Assembly: GCF_037975245.1 (NCBI RefSeq)
Contig: NC_092567.1
Coordinates: 15,615,876 to 15,679,875, forward strand
DNA from: Apostichopus japonicus
Lineage: Eukaryota; Echinodermata; Holothuroidea; Aspidochirotida; Stichopodidae
Length of the DNA stretch: 64,000 nucleotides
Direction of reading: 5' to 3'
In this document: positions 1-11,304 of the stretch, piece after piece
Position numbering within the stretch: the first letter of the stretch is position 1
Layout: each line of letters opens with the position of its first letter
Made by a program: the position numbers and the translations under genes
Notes under the pieces: model-generated
The model's input: only the letters and a program-made list of their open reading frames with translations
What the model was told of the DNA's origin: nothing
Databases searched by the model: none

Positions 1-1647
1 TAATTAAATTTAAACTCATGTGTGACATAATGAATTCAATGGAATTTGAAAATTAGAATATATGTACATATACTGTTACGCACCGGCTCAATTAGTTCAG
101 GGCTCTGTTATTAAATAAGAAGAATTTAACATCAGATAAAGAGAGAAAAAACTACATTATTTAAGTCATTACATCTTTCTGAGATGCAGCAGGTTTTCAT
201 CTGTGGTTAAGCATGAATATTTCATGGAATTAAGACAAAAGGGGCTACTACTCTGCTTTTGGTGAGGGGTGAATAAACTCGGGAACAGGAAGTAAGTAGT
301 TACTCTTAAGACAAAGAGGCATGGAAGCACATGTTTAAAGTAATATGATGTGGATATAACTACATACTACATTACATCCCGTTTGGAAGTTTGCTGAAGA
401 ATTGAACTGAAGTGAAATTTTAAAGCAAGAAAAAAAAAATGAATACGAGGAGGGAAACGAAGAAAATATACACATTAAGAGATGAATGTGTACAAGAAAT
501 ATAACATAGTAAACACAATCGTTATCAAAAAACTCTCTAACCTCGCTGTGGAAGGTATCACATGAATTGTTCATCCATAAAATAATACCCAGATGGTATA
601 TTTTCACAATCACCGAGAAAGTTGGTGCGCTTTGGATATATAGACGGCATATTTATGTTATATAATGGGACAATTATTTACGTAACAGTTTTAAGCAAAT
701 AATTGTGTGATATAGAGATTAGTTTCGTAATAGCGGTCGATTTGGATTAGCCTATTTGTTTTTGAGTAAACAACGTTTAGTTGAAGGTTTAATTAATCTC
801 CTTTCTTCATATGTTCTTAGTCCAAAAAATGCATGTACACACATCGTAAATGTTCGGAAACCTGTTTCTTCCATCAAAGAAGAGAATAGAATGAAAGTAA
901 GGATGGTGACAAGTGTAATTGGGAATAATATAACATTATAATTTATGATTATACAAAGTCATTAACAAACCCAGCTTTAAAAGAGATACAAAATAGATAC
1001 AACATTTGTATTGCTTGACCAGAAAAACAAACAATATTTCCTTGGCAAGAACATTCATCTGGTTATAAAACAAAATTTGACGATGTATCGCAATGACGTT
1101 ATGTTAATTAATCAACCTTCATCCGATTAAATCATACACGCAAATCAAAAGAAGACGTTAGCGACTCTATGCAATTAAGCTTTCACTTACATAAAAGCCG
1201 ACAAACATTGTTGATATATAAGCCATGTACACACGTAAATGAACATCAAGATTATAATTTTACATTTTAAGATTGTGAAAACGCAGACTATACTTATAAT
1301 TGACCATTACAAAACTGAGCAGTCAATATTGATGTATTGAAAAGCTGTTCATATGAATATTAACGAAATATTTTGTTCGATACATAACTTGGTATGAGAC
1401 TTAGATTGATTTGCATATTGTCGTATCGATATTGCCACAACTTTGTTGACTCGAAAGAAAAATTAAAACATACAATAAAGAACCAAACTACTATTAAATG
1501 ATGCCTAACTTGATGACGGTTCCTCATGAGAAGAAAAAAAGACTGCCTTGGAAACTGTTTTGTTTAAATGCTTGTAATTGATTAAGAATGAAGTCTAGCG
1601 GCTTTTCGTTTTTACTTATTTGAAATAATTTCTATTTTGAAGTACTA
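1..1647. other. 3' flank of the locus A NACHT exon
   Basis: This AT-rich stretch has no supportable gene. It is the downstream (3') side of the minus-strand NACHT exon and is matched throughout by about 50370-52336 in copy B. Short open frames in it are not conserved in the duplicate. Confidence 0.6.
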
Positions 1648-3009
1648 TCAGTTGCTATCAATTAACATAAGAATTTTTTTTTTCCTACCTGCATCGTTTC
1701 TATTTGATGATTTGCGAAAATCCCTCAATTTCTGCTCATCTGTGCTCACATATTTAGCAACACAAAGTTCTTGTATGAACTGGTGGCGACACCTAAAGCC
1801 ATAACTAGTATTCGTGCTGTCCTTATCTAATGAACCATTACCTGAATTAGGGCAAATTTTCAGAATGCCGCACAACAAAGTGATTTCTCTTTTCTCTTCT
1901 TCTATCTGTTCTATGGATAAAGTATCATCTTTTAAAAATAATCTGCCTATCATTAGTACCAAATTGTCAAAAGCTGAAGTTGTTATTAAATGTTTCGTAA
2001 CCATAACATGGCGTAGAAGGAGACACTTTACGAGTAATTTAATGATTGATGGAAATAAAGTAGGATCGATACCGACTGAATGCTTGTTCATGATGCCATA
2101 TTTGCTAGACACAAGAAGTTGAATAACAATCCCAATAAGATGACTATCTGTATCAAGTTTCAATAAATCATTTCTTTCAAGAATTGACCAAACTGAACGG
2201 CTTATAACATCAACATTATTATTACCATGTGTATCTACCTCTGTTTCGCTGCTGAGTTCTCGGAAATTTTTAATTGGAAACTGAACTTGTGTCTTTAACG
2301 TCTTGTAGTAGAAACACATTCGTTTTATATACGACTTTAACTCATCTTCTTTGAATGATAAAAAGTTAACAACAGCAAATGATTCATTGAATTGAGGAGG
2401 AAAACAGGGTCTCGAAGTCAACCAAATTCTTACATTATTATTGACTTCAGCAAGTCTAACAAAATTTTGAAACGTTAAATAACTTTGCTCACCACTTTCC
2501 TTGCGACCAAGTTTTAAATTTAAATCTGAAAATTCGTTACTCCCATCAAATATCAACAAACATCTTTCATTTTTAATAATGAACTCTATGTTTTCAATTT
2601 TGCAATCTTCCGGTAATTGCTTTGAAATTTCCTCCCATATTACCATTCAGGTTTGTATTTTGCAGATTGAGGAAAAATAAAAATATGTCATCAATTTTCA
2701 TTTGCGACCATAAAAATGATACCTGCTTGACGAAAGAAGTCTTGCCACATCCAATATCTCCAACGAACAAAACACGTCTGAGTGTTTTGCTCTTATCTGA
2801 CTTAAAGAAAGACAAGGTAGACATTTTCTCTGCTTTTCCATCAGGCCATGTAATTTGTACTTGCGTCTCAGCGTAGAGGTTAGTTTTTGAGTTCAATTGG
2901 TCGTGTTTGATGATCTTCTTTTTTCCGTCAGTCGCAAGAAAGTATTCTTCCCAAGGTAAAGGCATCGGGCAGATATTTTGCTTATAAGCCTCAATAAGTG
3001 ATGTCTTAC
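1648..3009 (-). pseudogene. NACHT ATPase exon of locus A, frameshifted
   Basis: On the minus strand this is the terminal coding exon of a STAND-type ATPase. An acceptor (CAG at 3012-3010) precedes the phase-1 start, which reads GKTSLIEAYKQN. The Walker A motif GDIGCGKTS is intact, followed by LLIFDGSNE (Walker B), IWLTSRP (sensor 1) and a winged-helix-like C-terminus ending MLIDSN. Compared with copy B, 2 nt are missing around 2630-2638, just after the NLNGN residues. The frame that carries Walker A therefore ends about 20 codons later, and Walker B lies in another frame (ORF 2646-1648). No LRR or death-fold domain is seen. As written it cannot make a full NACHT domain. A sequencing error is possible but would have to be a 2-nt one. 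Confidence 0.85.
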
Positions 3010-3624
3010 CTGCGAAATAAAATGACGAATTGGTGATGCTTATTCCTGATGTGAGAGAACTCCTAACTGTAAAGCTCAAAGTAAATTGTACGTACGCTTG
3101 TTGATAGACTTGCAATATTACTGCAATTGTTTATTTGAGATATTTTGAACAAGCCCAACGTTCTGATTTTCGTTAACCCTGGTCATGGTCGGAAATTACT
3201 AGCAATGAGATTATGGTCATCACTCATGTTGATTCTCTGATTGTCTACAATACAATACGATATCGCTTATAATGGTTTTAACATTTTCAAGGTTTTCCGA
3301 GTTTAAACTACTTCAAGATGTTAGACTTAGTTCTGTTTCCAATTGTGTAATAAACAACCATAATTACTACCGAGATATACTTATTATGCGATTACATGTA
3401 CAAATTCCGTATCTATTAAAGGAATTAATTTAATAATCAAAAGTATTGATTTGGTTTTCTAAACACAGTTTCTCTGATCCTTTAGTCTATGAGGTTAGAA
3501 ATAAGGCAGTCTGGAAGTTCTTTTAATGTTTTAAATCATACATTAACAGTGATAATAATTTGCGTTTAATCAAGCATAATATAATAAAACAAAACTAAAA
3601 TAATTTTAACTTTATGAAACATAC

Positions 3625-3710
3625 CAGGTTGACTAGGCCAAGCGAACCGATACCCAATAACAGAAATGATGGCTAGACTGCCCACTAACAAAGCCAGTAC
3701 TGTATAACGT
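3625..3710 (-). pseudogene. Cassette exon 1, TM type, acceptor lost
   Basis: On the minus strand this encodes a hydrophobic stretch, with VLALLVGSLAIISVIGY in the middle and AWPSQPG at the end, followed by a GTATG donor. The position where intact copies have CAG reads CAT, so the splice acceptor is lost. It is the cassette nearest the NACHT exon and corresponds in position to the single cassette in copy B, whose acceptor is also lost but by a different base change. Confidence 0.6.
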
Positions 3711-4379
3711 CATGAAAGAGAAAATATAGGAAAAATTGCTGACTTTGTTTACGTATATATGGTATGCTACTTGGTATGTATTTTTGGTTACTTACAGATC
3801 TTTTAGCGCTCCGAGCTAACGGGAATAATAATAATAGTAATTATATTATTAATAAACATCCTTTTCATGGTATGATTGCTGGGAAGATCTCCTCGCCTTT
3901 TCCTTAAATTTGTTCCTTACAATAGTTCGGAAAATCGGAAATCGGTCGGAAATAACTAGCAATGAGATTATGTTCATCACTCATGTTGATTCTCTGATTG
4001 TCTTCAATAAAACACTATATCGCTTATAATGGTTTTATCATTTTCAAGGTTTTACGAGTTTAAACTATTTCAAGATGTTAGACTTAATATTGTTTCCAAT
4101 AATAAACAACCACAATTGGTACCGAGATATACTCATTAGGCGATCACATACTGTACATATTTCGTATCTATTAACAGAATAGTTGTAATAATCAATTGTA
4201 TTGATTTGGTTACTAAACATAATTCCTTTGATCCTTTAGTCTATGAGGTTAGAAATAATGCAGTCTGAAAGTTCTTTTAATTTTTTTAAATAATGCATTA
4301 AAAGTTATATTAATTTGCGTTTATCCAAGCATAATATAATAAAACACAACAAGAGAAATGTTAACTTTATGAAACAAAC

Positions 4380-4457
4380 CGGGTTGACTAGGCCAAGCGA
4401 GATAATACCCAATGTTGGCCCGAATGACCGCTAACGATTCCATTACTGAAAAACCGC
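4380..4457 (-). other. Cassette exon 2, 78-nt short type
   Basis: This is a predicted phase-1-to-phase-1 exon, with a TTTCAG acceptor and a GTTTG donor. It is open throughout and reads GGFSVMESLAVIRANIGYY then LAWPSQPG. It is 9 nt shorter than the TM type, and charged or polar residues (E, R, N) interrupt the hydrophobic run, so it probably does not span a membrane. It can splice in frame to the NACHT exon. Confidence 0.6.
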
Positions 4458-4868
4458 CTGAAAGGATAAAATATAAGAAACTTTGCTGCCTCTTTTTACG
4501 TATTTTTGGTATGCTACGTGGTATAAATTTTTGGATAAGAATTGGTATTAGGGTTACAATATATAGGACTTCCTCTGGAATGCTCTCATTTTGATTTCGT
4601 AAGTGAGCGCCTCGGCGGACTTAAAACAATCCGGAATCTTGGTTAGACAAATTTGTAAGAATTAAAAAGTTTCTGTACGAGAAAATTTCACCAGTTCCTG
4701 GTGACATTTCACCAGGTTGTTTTTAGAGTGTATGAGTTTAGAAATAATGCAGTTCGTAAGTTCTTTTAATTTGTGTTAATAATGCATTAACAGTGATATT
4801 AATTTGCGTTTATCCAAGCATTATATAATAAAACACAACAAGAGAAATGTTAACTTTATGAAACATAC

Positions 4869-4946
4869 CAGGTTGACTAGGCCAAGCGAGATAATACCCA
4901 ATGTTTGCCCGAATGACCGCTAACGATTCCATTACTGAAAAACCGT
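4869..4946 (-). other. Cassette exon 3, 78-nt short type
   Basis: Same structure as cassette 2: open, phase 1 to phase 1, TTTCAG acceptor and GTATG donor. The first residue is D rather than G. Otherwise the residues are the same. Confidence 0.6.
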
Positions 4947-5336
4947 CTGAAAGGATAAAATATAAGAAACTTTGCTGCCTCTTTTTACGTATTTTTGGTA
5001 TGCTACGTGGTATAAATTTTTAGATAAGAATTGGTATTAGGGTTACCATATATAGGACTTCATCTGGAATGCTCTCATTTTGATTTCGTAAGTGAGCGCC
5101 TCGGCTGACTTAAAACAATCCGGATTCTTGGTTAGACAAATTTGTAAGAATTAAAAAGTTTCTGTACGCGAAAATATCACCAGGCTGTTTTTAGGGTGTA
5201 TGAGTTTAGAAATAATGCAGTCTGAAAGTTCTTTTAATTTTTTTAAATAATGCATTAACAGTGATATTAATTTGCGTTTATCCAAGCATAATATAATAAA
5301 ACACAACAAGAGAAATGTTAACTTTATGAAACATAC

Positions 5337-5423
5337 CAGGTTGACTAGGCCAAGCGAGCCGATACCCAATAACAGAAATGATGGCTAGACTGACCACTAA
5401 CAATGCCAGTACTGAATAACGTC
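5337..5423 (-). other. Cassette exon 4, 87-nt transmembrane type
   Basis: This is the only TM-type cassette in A with both splice sites intact (TTTCAG acceptor, GTATG donor). It reads GRYSVLALLVVSLAIISVI then GYRLAWPSQPG, an uninterrupted hydrophobic helix of about 19 residues. Phase 1 at both ends allows splicing to the exon at 7880-7946 upstream and the NACHT exon at 3009 downstream. It is the best candidate for the real membrane anchor of locus A. Confidence 0.65.
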
Positions 5424-6172
5424 CTGAAAGATAAAATATAGAAAAATTTGCTGCCTCTGCTTACATATCTATGGTTTGCAACGTGGTATACATTTTTGGT
5501 TACTTCCCGATTCTTTTGCGCTCCGAGCTAACGGGAATAATTATAATAGTAATAATATTTTAATAAACATCCTTTTCATAATATGATTGCTTGGAAGATC
5601 TCCTCGCCTATTCCTTAAATTTGTTCCTTAAAAAAGTTCCTTAAATTGGATTATAAGTTTTGGGATATGCCATTATTTATATGAAAAATGATTGAACAGA
5701 GCCAACGGTCTGATGTTCTTAAAACTTGGTCACGGTCGGAAATAACTAGCAATGAGATTATGTTCATCACTCATGTTGATTCTCTGATTGTCTTCAATAT
5801 AGCACTATATCGCTTATAATGGTTTTATCATTTTCAAGGTTTTACGAGTTTAAACTATTTCAAGATGTTAGACTTAGTTTTGTTTCCATTAATAAACAAC
5901 CATAAGTGGTACCGAGATATACTCATTAGGCGATCACATACATGTACATATTCCGTATCTATTAACAGAATAGATGTAATAATCAATTGTATTGATTCGG
6001 TTTCTAAACGTAATTCCTTTGATCAATTAGTCTATGAGGTTAGAAATAATGCAGTCTGAAAGTTCTTATAATTTTTGTAAATAATGCATTAACATTGATC
6101 ATAATTTGCGTTTATCCAACCATAATATATAATAAAACACAACAAGAGAAATGTTAACTTTATGAAACATAC

Positions 6173-6250
6173 CAGGTTGACTAGGCCAAGCGAGATAATA
6201 CCCAATGTTGGCCCGAATTACCGCTAACGATTCCATTACTGAAAAACCGT
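6173..6250 (-). other. Cassette exon 5, 78-nt short type
   Basis: Open phase-1 exon with an intact TTTCAG acceptor and GTATG donor. It starts with D and is otherwise the short-type sequence ending AWPSQPG. Confidence 0.6.
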
Positions 6251-6662
6251 CTGAAAGGATAAAATATAAGAAACTTTGCTGCCTCTTTTTACGTATCTTT
6301 GGTATGCTAAGTGATATAAATTTTAAGATAGGAATTGGTATAAGGGTTACCATATATAGGACTTCCTCTGGAATGCTCTCATTTTGATTTCGTAAGTGAG
6401 CGCCTCGGCGGACTTAAAACAATCCGGAATCTTGGTTAGATAAATTTGTTAGAACTATAAAGTTTCTGTACGAGAAAATTTCACCAGTTCCTGGTGACAT
6501 TTCACCAGGTTGTTTTTAGAGTGTATGTGTTTAGAAATAATGCAGTCTGGAAGTTCTTTTAGTTTTTTTCAAATCATGCATTTACAGTGATATTAATTTG
6601 CGTTTATCCAAGCATAATATAATAAAACACAACAAGAGAAATGTTAACTTTATGAAACAAAC

Positions 6663-6740
6663 CGGGTTGACTAGGCCAAGTGAGATAATACCCAATGTTT
6701 GCCCGAATGACCGCTAACGATTCCATTACTGAAAAACCGC
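6663..6740 (-). other. Cassette exon 6, 78-nt short type
   Basis: Open phase-1 exon with an intact acceptor and a GTTTG donor. It is nearly identical to cassette 2, including flanks, which points to a recent block duplication of 4.24-4.74 kb and 6.53-7.02 kb. Confidence 0.6.
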
Positions 6741-7149
6741 CTGAAAGGATAAAATATAAGAAACTTTGCTGCCTCTTTTTACGTATTTTTGGTATGCTAC
6801 GTGGTATAAATTTTTGGATAAGAATTGGTATTAGGGTTACAATATATAGAACTTCCTCTGGAATGCTCTCATTTTGATTTCGTAAGTGAGCGCCTCGGCG
6901 GACTTAAAACAATCCGGAATCTTGGTTAGACAAATTTGTAAGAATTAAAAAGTTTCTGTACGAGAAAATTTCACCAGTTCCTGGTGACATTTCACCAGGT
7001 TGTTTTTAGAGTGTATGAGTTTAGAAATAATGCAGTACGTAAGTTCTTTTAATTTGTGTTAATAATGCATTAACAGTGATATTAATTTGCGTTTATCCAA
7101 GCATTATATAATAAAACAACAAGAGAAATGTTAACTTTATGAAACATAC

Positions 7150-7227
7150 CAGGTTGACTAGGCCAAGCGAGATAATACCCAATGTTGGCCCGAATGACCC
7201 TTAACGATTCCATTACTGAAAAACCGT
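7150..7227 (-). other. Cassette exon 7, 78-nt short type
   Basis: Open phase-1 exon with intact splice sites. One extra charge (ESLRVIR instead of ESLAVIR) is the clearest difference from the others. It is the cassette closest to the upstream hydrophobic exon. Confidence 0.58.
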
Positions 7228-7879
7228 CTGAAAGGATAAAATATAAGAAACTTTGCTGCCTCTTTTTACGTATCTTTGGTATGCTACGTGGTATAAATTT
7301 TTAGATAAGAATTGGTATTAGGGTTACCATATATAGGACTTCATCTGGAATGCTCTCATTTTGATTTCGTAAGTGAGCGCCTCTGCGGACTTAAAGCAAT
7401 CCGGAATGATGGTTAGACAAATTTGTAAGAATTAAAACGTTTCTGTACCAAACAGATTAATATCAGTTTTCCCCCACGAAGAGGAGGAACGCCTCCCCTT
7501 GCCCACCCCTTGACCACTTGTCCACCAGGCCGTCACAAAAGTACGAAAGAAAATACGGCTTTCCGGTTTATTTTACATAGTTATTTCTTCCAAGTTACTT
7601 CTCATATATTTCTCTAGACAATTGAACGAAAAGGAATTTAGCAGGATTTTTTTTTATTTCAACAAGCAGAATGTTTACTTAATGACTAGTATATATTTTG
7701 AGAAAAAAAAATAGTCCTGTTACTTAATTCTTTTAGGAAGATATTTTTTGGAACCAAGCAAATATGAGGTGACCTTTAAAACAATTTCAAGTATAAAATG
7801 TGTACATCAAATTAAATATAACTGTTTTTTAAATTTCATTTTCCTTAAGGTCTAAACTGAATTTACTACCAACGGTTAC

Positions 7880-7978
7880 CTAATAAAGACAGTTTCGCCA
7901 AGGCGATTATCATAATAGCCGTTGTTGCCAACTTGATGATGGACATGATCGACAATGAGCGTTGCTGGCTGAGATTAT
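7880..7978 (-). other. Hydrophobic exon of locus A: signal peptide or TM
   Basis: From ATG at 7946 it reads MSIIKLATTAIMIIALAKLS then LLG, and stops at a phase-1 GTAACC donor (7879). This looks like a signal peptide ending in the split glycine seen at the other start exons here. Alternatively an acceptor (CCACCAG, AG at 7980-7979) starts the exon at 7978 in phase 1 and adds DNLSQQRSLSI upstream, which would make it an internal TM exon. Both readings join in frame to every cassette. I slightly favour a start exon. Copy B has an in-frame stop here. Confidence 0.5.
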
Positions 7979-7999
7979 CTGGTGGGAAAATGATACATT

Positions 8000-10437
8000 A
8001 CTTTAATATGATATTAGTGGTCAAAGAAATGCAAGGAGTTAATCACCAACAGTATTTTCAAATTGTCATGCTTCATAAAGCAGATTTGTCAGCTACAGGA
8101 ATAGGAGACAATAGAACCAACAGTTATCTTTACTTTCTGATAATAGTATATTCAAAGAAGGGCTTTTGAATCATCTAGTGATATTCCTCCCCGTTTGGAA
8201 GTCATCATGGTTCACAAGAATCGCGTCAGAAGGATACCAGTTTGTTAAAGTTTGATGTAATAGTTCACGAGGACGTGAAACTTTCAACTGTCAAGTAGTT
8301 CCCTTTCCCTTGTTTTCAACGTGAACGTTAATGCTGTTGACACCGGCACCGACGACACGTAAATATCTAGAATTCAGTATTTGCAATATCATATCTATTC
8401 AACCAGTAAAAAATTTTTTCAAAGAAATCATGCATATATGCATAGCTCGATGATGTCAAGTAATGGTGCAAATGAAAAAATAAGCAAAAGATAAATGTGT
8501 TTCTTCTTAAAAGTGCAGTCATACGATATTAAATTTGCAGATATCTCGCTTGATTCCAACGCTGGAGGTACATCCACACGACTGCTACCACATCAAATGA
8601 GTGAGGGATTCAGTTGCATAACGTGTACGCGTTCCAGTAGAGCGAATCTCGATCGCGTAAATGAAACATGTCGGAAGCCTTGTCGAATTGATTAACAATC
8701 TATTTGCATGTCCAAAATCGATACTGTCCATAAGAATTACACGAAGCCCTAACATTGCAATATTTATGTTAACTGATGAATTTCGGTAACAAACTTCCGA
8801 AGTAGATTCAATGTTTCAATGTCAGGGAGCTGCTGTTGGGGTAGCAGCTCCCTGGTCCCACACATAGATATATATGAATGTGGAATTACATGAGTATGTA
8901 CTGGTCATGTCTCTATCGTCAACTGTTGACGACCCCCACGAACGACCTTTAAAGCTGGCAGAACAGCGGTTAGCATACCAATATGCGGGAACCTGGCTAA
9001 GCTGCTTGCCCCCAAGGGACTGTTTGACGATTTCAATGTTGTTACATGTAAGGTTTGCAACTAATGGTGTTTATATTATAGCAAACAAAATACCTTAGGT
9101 TTATTGAGTCAACCCTCTGTGCCGCCGCTGGGAGGATGGCGGTGACATTTAGTTGTACCTGTTTTGAAATCTCTACATTAGCCACGTTCTTTCTCTATTA
9201 TTTTCTTTGAGGATGAACAGTCTTTTTGAGTAAATTCAATTGGTTACTAGAATAGTGACCTCTTACAAATTTAAATCATATCGTTTACATATAATGTTGA
9301 GTGAAGCCGAAAGAGTTAAATGTCTTTTTCGAAAGAGTTATCATTCTGGACATTCCTGAAGAGGTAAGTTTTACTCTAAGGAAATACAACTGTATTAAAG
9401 TAGTGTGCTGTAAAGCAGGGAATATTGAACATTCAAAGTAAGCATATGCGCAAATATTGCGTTGGCCTAAACATATGGGTACATTCTCTTTACAAAAATA
9501 CTCCACCCACTCCAGCATAAGAATCGCAAGTAACAATACCATTTACATATTAGTTAATGTCATAAACTTTCTTCATACGAATAAGATATGTGATTTTGAA
9601 AAGAAAAGTGTAAAAGGTGATTTACCATTATGTATAGACAATACTACGGTTACCGTGCTAGATCCTCACACATCAGCATATAATTTGGTTTTGTATGGGT
9701 AATTTAATGTCATAAACTACCTTTTTTAAATGTCGTCGTTGTAACAGCTGGCCTGTTGTGTACCAGTTTCGAGCGCTTCTGACCTGACTGAAGCTGAATA
9801 TATAGCATACCGTCGACGCAAATGCGTTTACACAAGCTGTTCACGAAATGTTTGTCCCGTCGTTGTATTTATTTTAGATGTAAACGCTACCAAAGATTCA
9901 GAGGTTTTTTTTTGGGAAAGGACTCTGTAAAACGGCTTCTACCTGGCAGTCTGTACCAAGTCAATCGTCCTCTTTATATGATCTCTAGACCCGCGTTGTA
10001 TGCACTCAAACGCGAAATTGTAGGTTATACATAAACAACGTGTATCCAATTAGGAAAACAAAATATTTTTAAATGTTATATTGGTTCTTACCTTTTACTA
10101 ATAAGAGGTAGGGTTACTATACTCGTTTCGGTCAAAGAATTTAGAAAAAATTACCGTTGCAAGGAAGGTTATGAATTCTAACTAAACGTAAGATAACTGA
10201 CTGCGATAGCACGTCTAGTCTGGTTATCACGTAGCTACTACCGAAGGGAATGATTCGCGGGAATGATACGCATAAGTTGACCTTTGTATTCAAACCGTTG
10301 ATGCCAGTAACACGAAGAGTCATAGCTCAGCAGTTAATGATTGAACGAGCTTCTGATAACGGCATATTTGTTTTCATACATCATATCATAAACATCAATA
10401 TGTTAAGCATATGGTACGTGGTGTTATGGTCCTGCTA
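8000..10437. other. Non-coding interval of copy A
   Basis: No gene is supported on either strand. A perfect 11-bp inverted repeat at 8824-8834/8843-8853 (arms AGGGAGCTGCT) can form a hairpin; it is degenerate in copy B. A short frame near 9750-9920 on the + strand is open in B (57510-57704) but frameshifted in A, so it is not a conserved gene. All of it has a counterpart in B at 54.95-58.21 kb. Confidence 0.5.
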
Positions 10438-10453
10438 TTTACTTCAATCCTCT

Positions 10454-10581
10454 CTTACCTGTCGCCTACAACACTAACGCACATTTCCTAGTCTACCTAG
10501 ACGCCACTGGTATAATTTTAGCACTGCGCCCCGGTGACCTCTCCCATAGGTCACCGCGCACCCTCTCTTCCTTCCGAATTT
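10454..10581 (+). repeat. Left inverted terminal repeat of the DIRS element
   Basis: Reverse complement of 16149-16277 with only a few mismatches and one or two indels. It contains an inner palindrome, GGTGACCT and AGGTCACC around a 7-nt loop (about 10531-10553). 16 bp lie outside it before the empty-site junction. Confidence 0.9.
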
Positions 10582-10640
10582 ACCATTCCGAAGGAAAACG
10601 CTTACGAGCTCCGTACTCACTTACGCCAAACTGAGTTTTC

Positions 10641-11304
10641 TTGCTGGAACTCGGAGACCGGCTCGAAGACTTCGAGGGCGATCGGTTCCCCAAAACGGAA
10701 TCGGAAGAGGAGGTGGAACTGCGGGGTACCACCCTACCACCCGATCTGATCGCGAAAGCCGCGGAAATTTTCAGACAACGGTTGGGGTTCGAGGACTCCC
10801 CAGCGGGACCTTCGGCCCCAAAATCATCGTCAAAACTGCGTTCGACAAACGAAACGCCAGAGGACGATGCCACCTCCATCCCTGTGGACCCTCTCTGTTT
10901 CGAGCGAGTGGAGGTCTTACAGAAACAACGGAGGTGGACGGCCCTCCCTGCTAAGCAGGATAGAGCACTTCGTGTGCTGGAGGAGACCTGGAAAAATCTC
11001 TCCCACCCGCCTTCGATCCCTAGGGACGGGACGGACCGCCTTCAGGCGGAACAAGGTTTGACGGGTGGGAATTTTAAAGACCCACACCGTAAACGACTTG
11101 AATTGATACTCTTCGAGCTCGACCAGTCATCCCGAGTGGGGATGAAGTTCGCATCAACCTTCCTTCTGGCAGCGGAAGTTCTCATGCGACATCACCAGCA
11201 GCTGCCAGAAGACCCAGACCAAATCCCAGATCGCGAAGCCGCACAGTTACTGTGGCTTCTGGGACCGCTAGCCAGACTGGTCTACGACCAGTTCGAGAGA
11301 ATGA
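10641..11304 (+). pseudogene. DIRS gag-like ORF, 5' part
   Basis: Acidic N-terminal region (about 222 residues, DRLEDFEGDRFPKTESEEE near the start). It is followed by a segment with LLAAEVLMRH and EAAQLLWLLGPLARLVYDQ, the hydrophobic pattern of DIRS gag-like proteins. The frame ends where the nested LINE begins. The remainder resumes after the LINE at about 12650 with the RRRNVLAAVN-type motif. Confidence 0.7.

Larger units (their letters stand above)
3160..7445 (-). repeat. Tandem array of exon-bearing cassettes
   Basis: About seven imperfect units of roughly 480 bp, some enlarged to 750-830 bp by an extra block near 3945-4290 and 5720-6060, each contain one short exon-like segment with splice sites on the minus strand. 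Units share a lead block (poly-T, then GCGTTTATCCAAGCATAA) and a tail with repeated CACCAG words. The order of exon types from 3.6 kb upward is TM, short, short, TM, short, short, short, suggesting higher-order duplication. Copy B holds one unit only (54.2-54.6 kb), so the array expanded in A, or collapsed in B, after the duplication. Confidence 0.88.

Noticed and set aside
4412-6877. Repeated 60-residue plus-strand ORFs (4412, 6205, 6695), nearly identical
   Set aside because: They are antisense to the minus-strand cassette exons and their copy number only reflects the tandem array. The minus strand has splice sites and phase logic; the plus strand does not.
9285-9542. Minus-strand 85-residue frame as a possible Ig exon
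   Set aside because: It has cysteines but no Trp/Cys spacing of an Ig fold, and the frame is broken in copy B.
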